Assembly: GCA_028279345.1 (NCBI GenBank)
Contig: JANQNY010000055.1
Span: 1-56,291 of the forward strand
Direction of reading: 5' to 3'
DNA length: 56,291 nucleotides
DNA from: Geminicoccaceae bacterium
Lineage (GTDB): Bacteria; Pseudomonadota; Alphaproteobacteria; Geminicoccales; Geminicoccaceae
Shown here piece by piece: positions 9,763 to 17,480 of this stretch. The position numbers were made by a program, and so were the translations under genes. The notes under the pieces are model-generated. The model saw only the letters and a program-made list of their open reading frames with translations, was not told the origin of the DNA and made no database searches. Within the stretch, counting starts at the first letter, position 1. Each line of letters starts with the position of its first letter.

Positions 9763-11163
9763 ATGGGAACGCCACATCGCTTTCACCCGACGATTCTGCG
9801 CGAGTACGACGTCCGCGGCATCGTCGGCGAGACCCTCTTTCCGGCTGACGCCCGTGCGTTGGGGCAGGCGTTCGCGACGGTGCTCGCCGACGAGGGCAGC
9901 GGCTTGCGCATCGCCGTCGGGCGTGATGGGCGCCTCAGCTCGCCGGAGCTGCAAGAGGCGTTGGTAGAAGGACTGATCGCAGCTGGCGCCGATGTTGTCG
10001 ATATCGGCTGCGGGCCGACGCCGATGCTCTACTTCGCCGTGCACGAGCTCGGGTGCGACGGAGGCATCCAGGTCACCGGCTCGCACAACCCGCCGTCGCA
10101 CAACGGCTTCAAGATGATGATTGGCACCGCCTCCTTCTTCGGTGAGCGGATCCAGCAGCTGCGACCGCTCGCCGAGCAGGGCGCGTTTCGCGAAGCGGCG
10201 GGCGGCGGCGTCCAGACGCAGTCGGTGTTCGACGCCTATGTCGATCGCCTGGCGCGCGACTACCATGGCACGCGCGAGATCGTTGCGGTCTGGGACGCCG
10301 GCAACGGCGCCGCCGGTCCGGCGGCCGAGGCCCTCGTCGCCAAGTTGCCCGGCGAGCACCATCTCCTCTTCTGCGACATCGACGGCCGGTTCCCCAACCA
10401 TCACCCCGACCCCACCGAGCCGCACAACCTCGAGCAGCTGATCGCCAAGGTGCGCGAGACCGGCGCCGAGGTCGGGATCGGCTTCGACGGCGATGGCGAC
10501 CGCATCGGCGTGGTCGATGCCCAGGGCCGGATCCTCTGGGGTGATCAGCTTATCCAGATCCTCGCCGACGACCTGATGGAGCGTTATCCCGGCGCCACGA
10601 TCATCGCCGATGTCAAAGCCTCGCAGACACTGTTCGACGCGATCGCGGCGATGGGTGGCCAGCCGCTCATGTGGAAGACCGGCCACTCGCTCATCAAGGC
10701 CAAGATGGCGGAGGTGGAGGCGCCTCTGTCGGGCGAGATGTCCGGGCACATCTTCTACAAGGACCAGTTCTACGGCCACGACGACGCGCTCTATGTGGCG
10801 GTTCGTCTGCTCGATATCCTGGCGCGCCACGACAAGCCCCTTAGCGCCTATCGCGATGCGATGCCGGAGGTGGTGAACACACCCGAGATTCGGGTCGAGT
10901 GCGCCGACGAGCGCAAGTTCGACGTCATCCGCGAGGTCAAGGAGCGGCTCGCCGCCGAGGGTGCCGACGTCGATGACGTCGACGGGGTGCGCGTCAAAAC
11001 GGCCGATGGCTGGTGGCTGATGCGTGCGTCCAACACGCAGGCGGTGCTCGTCACCCGCGCCGAGGCCGCAGATAAGGCGGGCCTCGAGCGTCTCAAGGAG
11101 ACGATCCGAGGCGAGCTCGAGCGCGCCGGTGTCGTGGTGCCGCCGAACCTAGCGGCAGCTTGA
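9763..11163 (+). CDS. Phosphomannomutase/phosphoglucomutase
   Basis: A 466-residue alpha-D-phosphohexomutase interconverting 1- and 6-phosphates of mannose or glucose. The N-terminal REYDVRGI segment, the active-site phosphoserine loop TGSHNPP with Ser107, and the Mg-binding loop DGDGDR at residues 243-248 are all present. The sugar-specificity loop GEMSGH and the C-terminal phosphate-binding segment RASNTQ are also intact. The family includes AlgC/ManB-type dual-specificity enzymes; the exact preference is not fixed by sequence. It follows galU by 27 nt and is probably in the same operon. Confidence 0.95.
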   Translation: MGTPHRFHPTILREYDVRGIVGETLFPADARALGQAFATVLADEGSGLRIAVGRDGRLSSPELQEALVEGLIAAGADVVDIGCGPTPMLYFAVHELGCDGGIQVTGSHNPPSHNGFKMMIGTASFFGERIQQLRPLAEQGAFREAAGGGVQTQSVFDAYVDRLARDYHGTREIVAVWDAGNGAAGPAAEALVAKLPGEHHLLFCDIDGRFPNHHPDPTEPHNLEQLIAKVRETGAEVGIGFDGDGDRIGVVDAQGRILWGDQLIQILADDLMERYPGATIIADVKASQTLFDAIAAMGGQPLMWKTGHSLIKAKMAEVEAPLSGEMSGHIFYKDQFYGHDDALYVAVRLLDILARHDKPLSAYRDAMPEVVNTPEIRVECADERKFDVIREVKERLAAEGADVDDVDGVRVKTADGWWLMRASNTQAVLVTRAEAADKAGLERLKETIRGELERAGVVVPPNLAAA

Positions 11164-11193
11164 GGGCTGAAGGCGGCGGCGCCCTCTTTCGGT

Positions 11194-11460
11194 TCAGTTT
11201 CGCCGATTGCCGCTGAAGCGGCGCAGGAGACCCCGTAGTGGCACGAGCAGCTGCGGATAGCGGCGCTTCCAGGTAAGGAACCGGCGCTTGGCGATCTTCG
11301 AATTGGCAAGCACCAAGCTCAGTCCGCCCGCCAGCAGAAGGAAGCCGCCCGGCGCCGGCGAGGCCCAGATCAGGACGCCCACGCCGAACACGAGCAGCCC
11401 GCAAGCGATCAGCACCCGACGCCAGGTCGAACTGATCTGCTTCACGCTGGACGCGACCAT
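11194..11460 (-). CDS. Small membrane protein, PGPGW-like
   Basis: About 88 residues from the ATG at 11460 (MVASSVKQ). Two hydrophobic segments, LIACGLLVFGVGVLIWA and GGFLLLAGGLSLVLA, are separated by a short SPAPG turn, and a very basic C-terminal tail follows (KRRFLTWKRRYP). The pattern resembles the putative transmembrane PGPGW family, but this is a weak match by eye. Translation could instead begin at 11595, which would add 45 polar residues of no recognisable kind. It is convergent with the phosphohexomutase gene, 30 nt away. Confidence 0.6.
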   Translation of the reverse strand: MVASSVKQISSTWRRVLIACGLLVFGVGVLIWASPAPGGFLLLAGGLSLVLANSKIAKRRFLTWKRRYPQLLVPLRGLLRRFSGNRRN

Positions 11461-11644
11461 GGACGCGCGATTGAGGGGGCCGTCTCCAGATTGCACGGAA
11501 TAACCAGTTTGGTTGAGGCTAAGCGGGCCGAGCCAGAGCGTGGCGGGCGGCCCTTTCTCCCGGTAAGTTGCCGCCGTTCTTCGCCAATCCGTCATCTTTA
11601 GCGGGCTGTCACGAGCAGTCCAACACTCCGTTGGGCCAGACTGC

Positions 11645-12430
11645 TCAACTGCCCGGCAGCACGATCACCGTTCGAAAGGGCAGGTTGAGCCTCGAGAACT
11701 CGACGCTCGGCTCGGCGGAGGTGATCACCTGCCATTCCGGTGAAAGTGCTGCAAGAAAGTCTTCGAGCGGTCCCCGCCCGAAATAGTGCATCGGCACGAC
11801 CACCGATGGCCTGATCTGGTCTACGACCGCAGCCGCCGTGCTGTGCGGCATCGTCCACATGCCGTCCGCCGGCACGAGCAGGATGTCGATGACCCCCAGC
11901 TCCGCCAGATGGTAATCCTCGAGTGCGTGGTGCAGGTGCCCCAGATGCGCGACGCAGAGGTCCTCTACCTCGAAGACGAAGATCGAGTTGCTGTTCGCCC
12001 ACTCTTGACCGTGACGGCCCCGCACGCTGGTCGGCACGTTGCGCACGCGCAGATCATCGACAACCACGTCGTGCTCGGCGATGCCGCCGCCCGCGGACCA
12101 ACCGCGCAGCACATGCGCGACACCTGGCTCCACATTGTCGGTCCAATGCGTGCTGTGGGCGTTGTTCATGGTGACGATGTCGGGCGGGAAAGAGGCGCGG
12201 TTGAAGCCGTTGTAGTCGGTGATCGCGCTCGCGCCGCCGGCGGTCTCGATGAGGAAGGAGGCGTGGCCCAAGAAGGTCAGCCTGAGGGTCGCATCGTCGG
12301 ACAGCGAAGCTGCAGCGAGGGATGCCGGCACCACCTGCGCTGGCGAGCCGGCGACCGGAAAGCACCCCGCCGCCACAGCCGGCATCGTGTAGAAGCCCGC
12401 AAACAGCCAAACGGTCAGTGCGCGCAACAT
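11645..12430 (-). CDS. Secreted metallo-beta-lactamase-fold hydrolase
   Basis: A 261-residue protein with a cleavable signal peptide (MLRALTVWLFAGFYTMPAVAA) followed by a UlaG-like MBL domain starting LTFLGHASFLIE. The usual HxHxDH ligand block appears as the altered NNAHSTHW, and a second His cluster is seen in AHLGHLHHAL, with VVVPMHYFG near the end. A GGGAGGG SD lies just before the ATG at 12430. The product should be periplasmic. I do not recognise the substrate. It is divergent from the 93-residue protein gene at 12554. Confidence 0.82.
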   Translation of the reverse strand: MLRALTVWLFAGFYTMPAVAAGCFPVAGSPAQVVPASLAAASLSDDATLRLTFLGHASFLIETAGGASAITDYNGFNRASFPPDIVTMNNAHSTHWTDNVEPGVAHVLRGWSAGGGIAEHDVVVDDLRVRNVPTSVRGRHGQEWANSNSIFVFEVEDLCVAHLGHLHHALEDYHLAELGVIDILLVPADGMWTMPHSTAAAVVDQIRPSVVVPMHYFGRGPLEDFLAALSPEWQVITSAEPSVEFSRLNLPFRTVIVLPGS

Positions 12431-12553
12431 GGCACCCTCCCTGATTGCCAGAGAGAGCTAGCCATCCTCATACTGCTTTCAACGGCCTCGGCGCTTGTCA
12501 CGCGTTTGTCGCTTCAACGAGCTACGCCGCTTCGAATCGAAGGAGATGGGCGT

Positions 12554-12835
12554 ATGGCTGAGTATCAGGCGCGGGTCATGGACCCGGACACCGGCGCCGA
12601 GGGGCGCTACCCCTTCGAGGGCCCGGACGACATGCTGGAGCGGATGGGTGCCGCGCGGGTCTGCATGCACTTCCTGGAGAACGTCGATCGGAACGAGTTC
12701 CCACATCAGCACGTGAACTATGATCTCAACGCGGCCTCCAAGAGCCACGACGGCACCGTCGTCACGGGCATGGGCACCTTGATCTTCGAGAACGGTGCGC
12801 ACCTGCCGTTCGTGGCGCTGATTTCGCGCGCTTGA
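12554..12835 (+). CDS. Conserved-looking small hypothetical protein, 93 aa
   Basis: A 93-residue cytoplasmic protein beginning at the ATG at 12554, preceded by a good AAGGAGA SD. It is acidic and rich in aromatic and His residues (HFLENVDRNEFPHQHVNYDL), with no membrane segment and no domain I recognise. Codon use and GC are like those of the neighbours, so it looks like a genuine resident gene. It is followed after 55 nt by the strong SD and micro-ORF at 12891-12983 on the same strand. No function is proposed. Confidence 0.7.
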   Translation: MAEYQARVMDPDTGAEGRYPFEGPDDMLERMGAARVCMHFLENVDRNEFPHQHVNYDLNAASKSHDGTVVTGMGTLIFENGAHLPFVALISRA

Positions 12836-12890
12836 ACCGCTTGCCAAGCGGAGCGGGCTTTGTGTAACTGACCGCGTGTCGCAACAGCTG

Positions 12891-12904
12891 AAAGGAGGTG
12901 ATCC
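12891..12904 (+). promoter_or_regulatory. Perfect 14-nt Shine-Dalgarno sequence
   Basis: The stretch AAAGGAGGTGATCC is the exact reverse complement of the 3' tail of alphaproteobacterial 16S rRNA (GGATCACCTCCTTT). Ordinary genes in this window show 4-6 nt matches, so the length is exceptional. The GGAGG core is 7 nt upstream of the GTG at 12906, an optimal spacing. Confidence 0.85.
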
Positions 12905-12905
12905 C

Positions 12906-12983
12906 GTGTCAAGTGAGTCCAGGGTTAGGGTGTCGTCCCCGCGTCTCGCGTCGACCGTGGAGCAGCCTCTGCGGGTCGCGTGA
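12906..12983 (+). CDS. Putative 25-codon micro-ORF behind a perfect SD
   Basis: The GTG at 12906 opens a 25-residue reading frame ending at the TGA at 12981-12983. The peptide is rich in Ser, Arg and Val (it begins MSSESRVRVSSPRLA) and has no signal or membrane segment. Evidence that it is translated is the 14-nt SD at ideal spacing; evidence that it is a discrete unit is the intrinsic terminator 43 nt after the stop. It could be a small protein, a leader peptide for the SOUL lipoprotein gene, or a small RNA whose main feature is ribosome binding. I recognise no family. Confidence 0.55.
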   Translation: MSSESRVRVSSPRLASTVEQPLRVA

Positions 12984-13025
12984 ACGTCGGCGTCATGCCA
13001 GGGGGCCGCATCGGCCCGCTCACGG

Positions 13026-13049
13026 AAAAGCCGCCTCCGGGCGGCTTTT
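13026..13049 (+). terminator. Rho-independent terminator (works on either strand by sequence)
   Basis: A perfect 10-bp stem, AAAAGCCGCC pairing with GGCGGCTTTT, with a TCCG loop. The T-run ends the right arm and the A-run begins the left arm, so the element could terminate from both sides. It lies between the micro-ORF and the SOUL lipoprotein gene, so the latter probably has its own promoter in the 42 nt that follow or is reached by read-through. Confidence 0.9.
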
Positions 13050-13091
13050 CTCTTGCTCGGTGGTCGACCGCGCGAACGGATCCGAAGGCCC

Positions 13092-13736
13092 ATGCGCACA
13101 CCTTTTCTCGTGGTGGCGATGTCGTTCCTGCTCACGGCGTGTAGCGTGGTGGGTGTTCGCTCGGGAACCGAACAGCCGCCTTACGAGGTCACCCGGCAGT
13201 TGGCGAACGACGTCGAGATCCGCCGCTACGGCCCGCGGCTCGCCGCCGAAACGCTCGTGCCGGCGGGGCCGGACGCCCGCAACGCAGCCTTCCGCCGGCT
13301 CGCAGGCTACATCTTCGGCGGAAATGCAGGCGCGCGAGAGATCGCGATGACCGCGCCGGTCGCGACGAGCGCAGCGCCGGACGAGGGCACCAAGATCGCC
13401 ATGACCGCGCCGGTCGCTACGGCGGCATCGGACGACCAGCTGCTCATGCGCTTCTTCCTGCCGGCCGCCTTGACCCGCGCGACCGCGCCGACGCCAAAGA
13501 ACGCGAATGTTTGCCTAGTCGAGGTTCCGGCAGAAACGCTGGCCGTGCTGCGCTTCTCAGGGAGGCCCACCGATGCCCGAGTGCGCGATCAGGAGGACCG
13601 ACTACGGGCCTTTCTGAGGGACGCGGGGATCGAATCCACGGGTAGCTTCGAGGCCTTCTTCTACGATCCCCCTTGGACGGTGCCGGCGCTCCGGCGCAAC
13701 GAGGTGGCGGTGCCCGTTGCTGTAGCCGCGCCTTAG
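13092..13736 (+). CDS. SOUL-family heme-binding lipoprotein
   Basis: A 214-residue protein with a lipoprotein signal ending in lipobox LLTAC (Cys17) and a SOUL/HBP domain: EVTRQLANDVEIRRYGPRLAAET near the start, two copies of the IAMTAPVAT motif around residues 90-115, and the C-terminal EAFFYDPPWTVPALRRNEVAVPV. SOUL proteins bind heme or other tetrapyrroles; the physiological role in bacteria is unclear. The ATG at 13092 was chosen because it gives the lipoprotein signal directly. It is convergent with ppk2, whose end is 10 nt away. Confidence 0.9.
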   Translation: MRTPFLVVAMSFLLTACSVVGVRSGTEQPPYEVTRQLANDVEIRRYGPRLAAETLVPAGPDARNAAFRRLAGYIFGGNAGAREIAMTAPVATSAAPDEGTKIAMTAPVATAASDDQLLMRFFLPAALTRATAPTPKNANVCLVEVPAETLAVLRFSGRPTDARVRDQEDRLRAFLRDAGIESTGSFEAFFYDPPWTVPALRRNEVAVPVAVAAP

Positions 13737-13746
13737 CTACCGACGC

Positions 13747-14574
13747 TCAATAGCGTTGCGGCACGACGTGGGTCGCGGGCAGGTCGTTCGTCAGACCCTT
13801 CGGCCGACGCTGCGCCTTCGGGATCGCGGGGAGGTGCGGCTTGACGCGTCTGTAAGGGATCTGGTCCAGCATGTGGGAGATCAGGTTGAGCCGTGCGCGG
13901 CGCTTGTCGTCGGCCGGCACCAGGTACCACGGCGCCTCGGGCGAATCGGTGCGCTCGATCATCTCCTTGTAGGCGACCGTGTAGTCCCACCAGCGGCGTA
14001 CCGATTCCGTGTCCATCGGGCTCAGCTTCCAGTGCTTCAGCGGGTCGGTGACGCGCGCTTCGAAGCGGCGGCGCTGCTCGCCCTGCGAGACGTCGAGGAA
14101 GTACTTCAAGAGAATGATGCCCTGGTCGACGAACTCGCGCTCGACGGTGGGCGTGATCCTGAGGAAGCGCTCCGTCTCCTCGGGCGTGCAAAAGCCCATC
14201 ACGCGTTCGACGCCGGCGCGGTTGTACCATGAGCGGTCGAACAGGATGATCTCACCGCCGGCCGGAAAGTGCGTCAGGTAGCGCTGCATGTAGAGCTGCG
14301 TGCGCTCGCGGTCGGAAGGTTTGGGGAGCGCGATGTGCTTGTAGACGCGTGGGCTCGTGCGTGACGTGATGCGGCTGATGACGCCGCCCTTGCCCGCGGT
14401 GTCGCGCCCCTCGAAGACGACGACGATGCGCGCACCCTCCTCGACAGCCCAGGCCTGGAGCCGGGTCAGCTCCACCTGGAGCTTGTGGAGCTCCTTCTCG
14501 AAGACCTTGCGCGACAGCTTGTCCGGTTGCTCGGGCGCATCGTGCTTCGTCTTAGTCGCCTGCTTCTTCGCCAT
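13747..14574 (-). CDS. ppk2: Polyphosphate kinase 2
   Basis: PPK2 transfers phosphate between polyphosphate and nucleotides, usually making GTP or ATP from the diphosphate. The product is about 275 residues from the ATG at 14574 (MAKKQATK); starts at 14604 or the TTG at 14643 are possible but have weaker SD sites. Walker A EGRDTAGKGG, Walker B FDRSWYNRAGVERVMGF and the lid region LKHWKLSPMD are intact. One domain only, so a class I single-domain type. Upstream on the same strand are ackA and fabI, and a CHAD-domain protein lies 9 kb away. Confidence 0.94.
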   Translation of the reverse strand: MAKKQATKTKHDAPEQPDKLSRKVFEKELHKLQVELTRLQAWAVEEGARIVVVFEGRDTAGKGGVISRITSRTSPRVYKHIALPKPSDRERTQLYMQRYLTHFPAGGEIILFDRSWYNRAGVERVMGFCTPEETERFLRITPTVEREFVDQGIILLKYFLDVSQGEQRRRFEARVTDPLKHWKLSPMDTESVRRWWDYTVAYKEMIERTDSPEAPWYLVPADDKRRARLNLISHMLDQIPYRRVKPHLPAIPKAQRRPKGLTNDLPATHVVPQRY

Positions 14575-14704
14575 CTCGCCACCCGTCTCATCTGTATGTT
14601 TCATTGCGGGCGACAGCTTCGTCAGGACCTGCGCCGTGCGCAACCCCGGGCGGATCTGCGTGGGGCGGTGCCATGTCGATGGGCTCCTTCGAGCGGCTCG
14701 TTGG

Positions 14705-15892
14705 TCAACTGGACGGAGCGCCGGCCACGCTCAGCGCGTGCAGGGCGATCATCCTCTCCTCGTTGGTCGGGATGACGCGCACTTCGACACGGCTCTCGGG
14801 CGTCGAAATGACAGCAGCGCCTGACTGGTTGGCTGCCCTGTCAAAGGTGATCCCGAGCCAGTCGAGGGGTTCGGCGACGGCCCGCCGGACATTCATGGCA
14901 TGCTCACCGATGCCGGCGGTGAAGACGAGCCCATCCAGGCCACCGAGGCTGGCTGTGAGTGCCGCCACCTCGCGACGGATGCGGAAGGTGAAGTAGGCGA
15001 TCGCCTCCGCGGCCTCGGGCCGGTCGCTGCCTTCGAGGTCGCGCATGTCGCTGCTGATCCCCGACAGCCCCTTCAGCCCCGCTTCCTTGTAAAGGAGGTC
15101 GCTGATCTCGCCGCTGGTCATGCCCTTCTGGTCGAGGAGATGCAGGAGCACGCCTGGGTCGATCTGTCCGCAGCGGGTGCCCATGGGCAGGCCGTCGAGC
15201 GCTGTGAAGCCCATCGTGCTGTCGACGCTGCGGCCAGCCTTCATGGCGCAGCAACTCGCCCCATTGCCGAGATGCGCGACGACGACGCGCCCCTTGGCGA
15301 GGGCCGGTGCTATTCGCCCCAGCTCGCGGGCGATGTACTCGTAGGACAGGCCGTGGAACCCGTAGCGGCGGATACCCTCGTCGTACAGCGCCCGCGGCAG
15401 CCCGAACGTGTCCGCCACCCAGGGATGACCCTGGTGGAACGACGTGTCGAAGCAGGCGACCTGCTGGACGCCTGGATAGGCGAGCGCCACCGCTTCGATC
15501 GCCCTTAGGTTGTGGGGTTGGTGGAGTGGGGCCAGCGGGACGAGCCGCTCCAGGTCCTCCATGACGTTGCCATCGACCAGCACGGGCCGCTTGTAGCGCG
15601 TTCCGCCGTGAACGACCCGGTGGCCGACGATCGCGACGCGACGGCCGTCGAGGTAGCTGGTGAGCCACTCGCTCAGGCGCTGCATCGCGCCGCGATGGCC
15701 TGCGCCGGGCTTGTAGGCGAGGTCGGCCAAGACGGCGTCCTGCGCGTCCTTGGCGTGGAAGTGCGGCTTGATGCCGATGCCCTCGACCTGCCCCCGGGCG
15801 AGCAGCTCCGGCTCGGCTTCCCCGGTCGCGTCGAACAGCGAGAACTTGAGGCTCGACGACCCCGCATTGATGACCAGCACTACCTCGCTCAT
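14705..15892 (-). CDS. ackA: Acetate kinase
   Basis: A 395-residue acetate/propionate kinase that interconverts acetyl phosphate plus ADP with acetate plus ATP. The N-terminal signature VINAGSSSLKFSLFD is at residues 7-21; later motifs HRVVHGG, FDTSFHQ, GYHGLSYEYI-like (YGFHGLSYEYIAREL), HLGNGAS and DSTMGFTALDGLPMGTR are all present. Length matches the family. It lies 47 nt downstream of fabI and upstream of ppk2 on the same strand. No phosphotransacetylase gene is in the window; one would be expected elsewhere or just outside this group. Confidence 0.96.
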   Translation of the reverse strand: MSEVVLVINAGSSSLKFSLFDATGEAEPELLARGQVEGIGIKPHFHAKDAQDAVLADLAYKPGAGHRGAMQRLSEWLTSYLDGRRVAIVGHRVVHGGTRYKRPVLVDGNVMEDLERLVPLAPLHQPHNLRAIEAVALAYPGVQQVACFDTSFHQGHPWVADTFGLPRALYDEGIRRYGFHGLSYEYIARELGRIAPALAKGRVVVAHLGNGASCCAMKAGRSVDSTMGFTALDGLPMGTRCGQIDPGVLLHLLDQKGMTSGEISDLLYKEAGLKGLSGISSDMRDLEGSDRPEAAEAIAYFTFRIRREVAALTASLGGLDGLVFTAGIGEHAMNVRRAVAEPLDWLGITFDRAANQSGAAVISTPESRVEVRVIPTNEERMIALHALSVAGAPSS

Positions 15893-15939
15893 CGTCTCTG
15901 CCTTCGGCTTCGGGCTGTGATCGGCTGTCGCAACGGGTG

Positions 15940-16740
15940 TCAGCCCATGATGTGGTAGCCGCCGTCGATGTAGATCGTGTTTCCGGTAATCAGGTTCGCG
16001 GCTTGTGTCGCAAGCGCCGCCGTGGCGACGCCCACGTCCTTGATCGACACCAGTTGATGGCGAGGTGCCCGGGTCTCGGCAACGCTCAGAAGCTCCTCGA
16101 ACTCGTTGATTCCCGACGCGGCGCGGGTACGGATCGGCCCCGGCGAAATCGCATGGACGCGGATGCCCTTGGGACCCAGCTCGTGGGCCAGATAGCGTAC
16201 GCAGCACTCCAACGCGGCTTTCACCGGGCCCATGAGGTTGTAGTGGCTCACCACCTTTTCGGCCCCGTAATAGGACATCGCGAAAAGCGTCCCGCCCTTC
16301 CCCATCAGCGGCTCGGCACAGCGTGCCATGCGCACGAAGGAGTGGCACGAGATGTCCATTGCCTCCGCGAAGCCGGCAGCAGAGCTGTCGACCAGCCGCC
16401 CATGGAGGTCCTCGCGCGGCGCGAAGGCGATCGAATGGAGCGCGAAGTCGATCCCGCCCCAGGTCTCCGCGGCGGTCTCGAAGATGGCCTCGAGCTCACC
16501 GTCCTTCGAGACGTCCACCGGCATGAAGATCGCCGCGTCGAGCTCGTCGGCGATCGGCTCGACGAACGGCCTAGCCCGGTCATTGAGATAGCTCAGCGCC
16601 AGCTCGGCGCCGAGAAACCGAAAAGCGGCGGCGCATCCGTAGGCGATCGACTGGCGGTTCGCGATGCCGAGGACGACGCCCTTTTTGCCCCTCAGCTCCC
16701 GGGCGCTCTCGTCGAAGGTCAGCACGTCGTCGTCGCTCAT
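15940..16740 (-). CDS. fabI: Enoyl-ACP reductase, FabI type
   Basis: A 266-residue NAD(P)H-dependent enoyl reductase of the fatty-acid synthase. The divergent SDR pattern of FabI is present: GKKGVVLGIANRQSIAYG at the nucleotide site, HSIAFAPRE, and the catalytic Tyr-x6-Lys as Y167 and K174, with Y157 ten residues earlier. The ATG at 16740 follows a CGGAGGA SD. Association of a FabI-like enzyme with ackA is a recurrent arrangement in proteobacteria; it may be a second, condition-specific copy (inference). Confidence 0.93.
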   Translation of the reverse strand: MSDDDVLTFDESARELRGKKGVVLGIANRQSIAYGCAAAFRFLGAELALSYLNDRARPFVEPIADELDAAIFMPVDVSKDGELEAIFETAAETWGGIDFALHSIAFAPREDLHGRLVDSSAAGFAEAMDISCHSFVRMARCAEPLMGKGGTLFAMSYYGAEKVVSHYNLMGPVKAALECCVRYLAHELGPKGIRVHAISPGPIRTRAASGINEFEELLSVAETRAPRHQLVSIKDVGVATAALATQAANLITGNTIYIDGGYHIMG

Positions 16741-17285
16741 GGCCACGGTCCTCCGGCAGCGCCCATACTGCACTGCACCCTAGGCGCAGTGTGTGCGACC
16801 TGCACTACAGCCGCCAGACCGGGATTTGCACGTCGGTCCCTCCAGATGATCTTGCTGCGCCGCAGCATCACCATGGTAGCGTCCGCCGGTCAATCAATGG
16901 AACCGCGCGATGGCAAAGAACGCGACGCTAGCCGCTGGACGCGGCTGAGGTGCCGAGCCGGCGAGCTAGGAGCGATTGCGGCGGCCGCCGACGAGGATCA
17001 CCCGGCGGCGCTCGGAGGCTTCGGTTTCTGGCACCGTCGATGGTGCCGCATTCGCCTTGGTGCGTGGCGGCGAAAGGTGTCGGCGTTCCGCCCATGGTCT
17101 CGCCGACGCCGGCGGCGCACGGCCCGAGACAGCTTCGCAGCACCATCGCTAGCTGTCTGCCCAGTAGAGCATTGGCGCGACGCCGGCAGTGCTCGTTCGT
17201 CACTGCAGGCGGACGGTCGGGAACCGTGTGCCCAGGACCGCGTTGACCAAAGGAGGCGCCTCGGCCGGCATCGGGGGTTGGCCCG
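16741..17285. other. Intergenic region without a supported gene (545 bp)
   Basis: Between the fabI start and the end of the small membrane protein gene I find no convincing coding frame. The longest minus-strand frame (16928-17203) has an implausible Pro/Arg/Gly composition and no SD. Two short inverted repeats are present, TGCTGCG-C-CGCAGCA at 16853-16867 and GGCACC-GTCGAT-GGTGCC at 17030-17047, neither followed by a T-run. The fabI promoter must lie in the first part. The rest may be gene remnant. Confidence 0.5.
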
Positions 17286-17480
17286 CTAGTGCAACTCGGA
17301 CGTGGTCTTGGCGCGGGCCCGCAGCAGTTCCCAAACCGGCAACGCGACGAGGCCGCCCAGAACGCCGGCGATGTAGGTCGGAATGCGGAGGCCGGTGAGG
17401 CCGTTCCACGCCATGTCCAAGAGAAAGCTGACGGCGATCATGGCGACGACGGTGATGCCGAGGCGGGTCCAGAAGCTCAT
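17286..17480 (-). CDS. Small membrane protein coupled to the RibD-type reductase
   Basis: A 64-residue protein with two hydrophobic segments (ITVVAMIAVSFLLDMAW and IPTYIAGVLGGLVALPVW) and a short basic tail. Its ATG overlaps the stop of the RibD-type gene (ATGA arrangement at 17477-17480), which strongly supports translation and co-expression. I recognise no family. It might be a membrane microprotein accompanying flavin synthesis or simply a passenger of the operon. Confidence 0.7.
   Translation of the reverse strand: MSFWTRLGITVVAMIAVSFLLDMAWNGLTGLRIPTYIAGVLGGLVALPVWELLRARAKTTSELH

Noticed and set aside
9100..10830. 576-codon minus-strand open frame over galU and the phosphohexomutase
   Set aside because: Antisense shadow of two well-supported enzymes; no domain and a His/Arg/Leu pattern created by the opposite frame.
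11720..11729. GGTGATCACC palindrome
   Set aside because: It lies within the MBL coding sequence and is explained by codons; a 10-nt palindrome is expected by chance at this length.
17030..17047. GGCACC-GTCGAT-GGTGCC hairpin as a terminator
   Set aside because: No T-run on either side and no gene ends next to it.
16928..17203. 91-codon minus-strand frame in the fabI intergenic region
   Set aside because: No SD, implausible composition and no recognisable motif; treated as non-coding.
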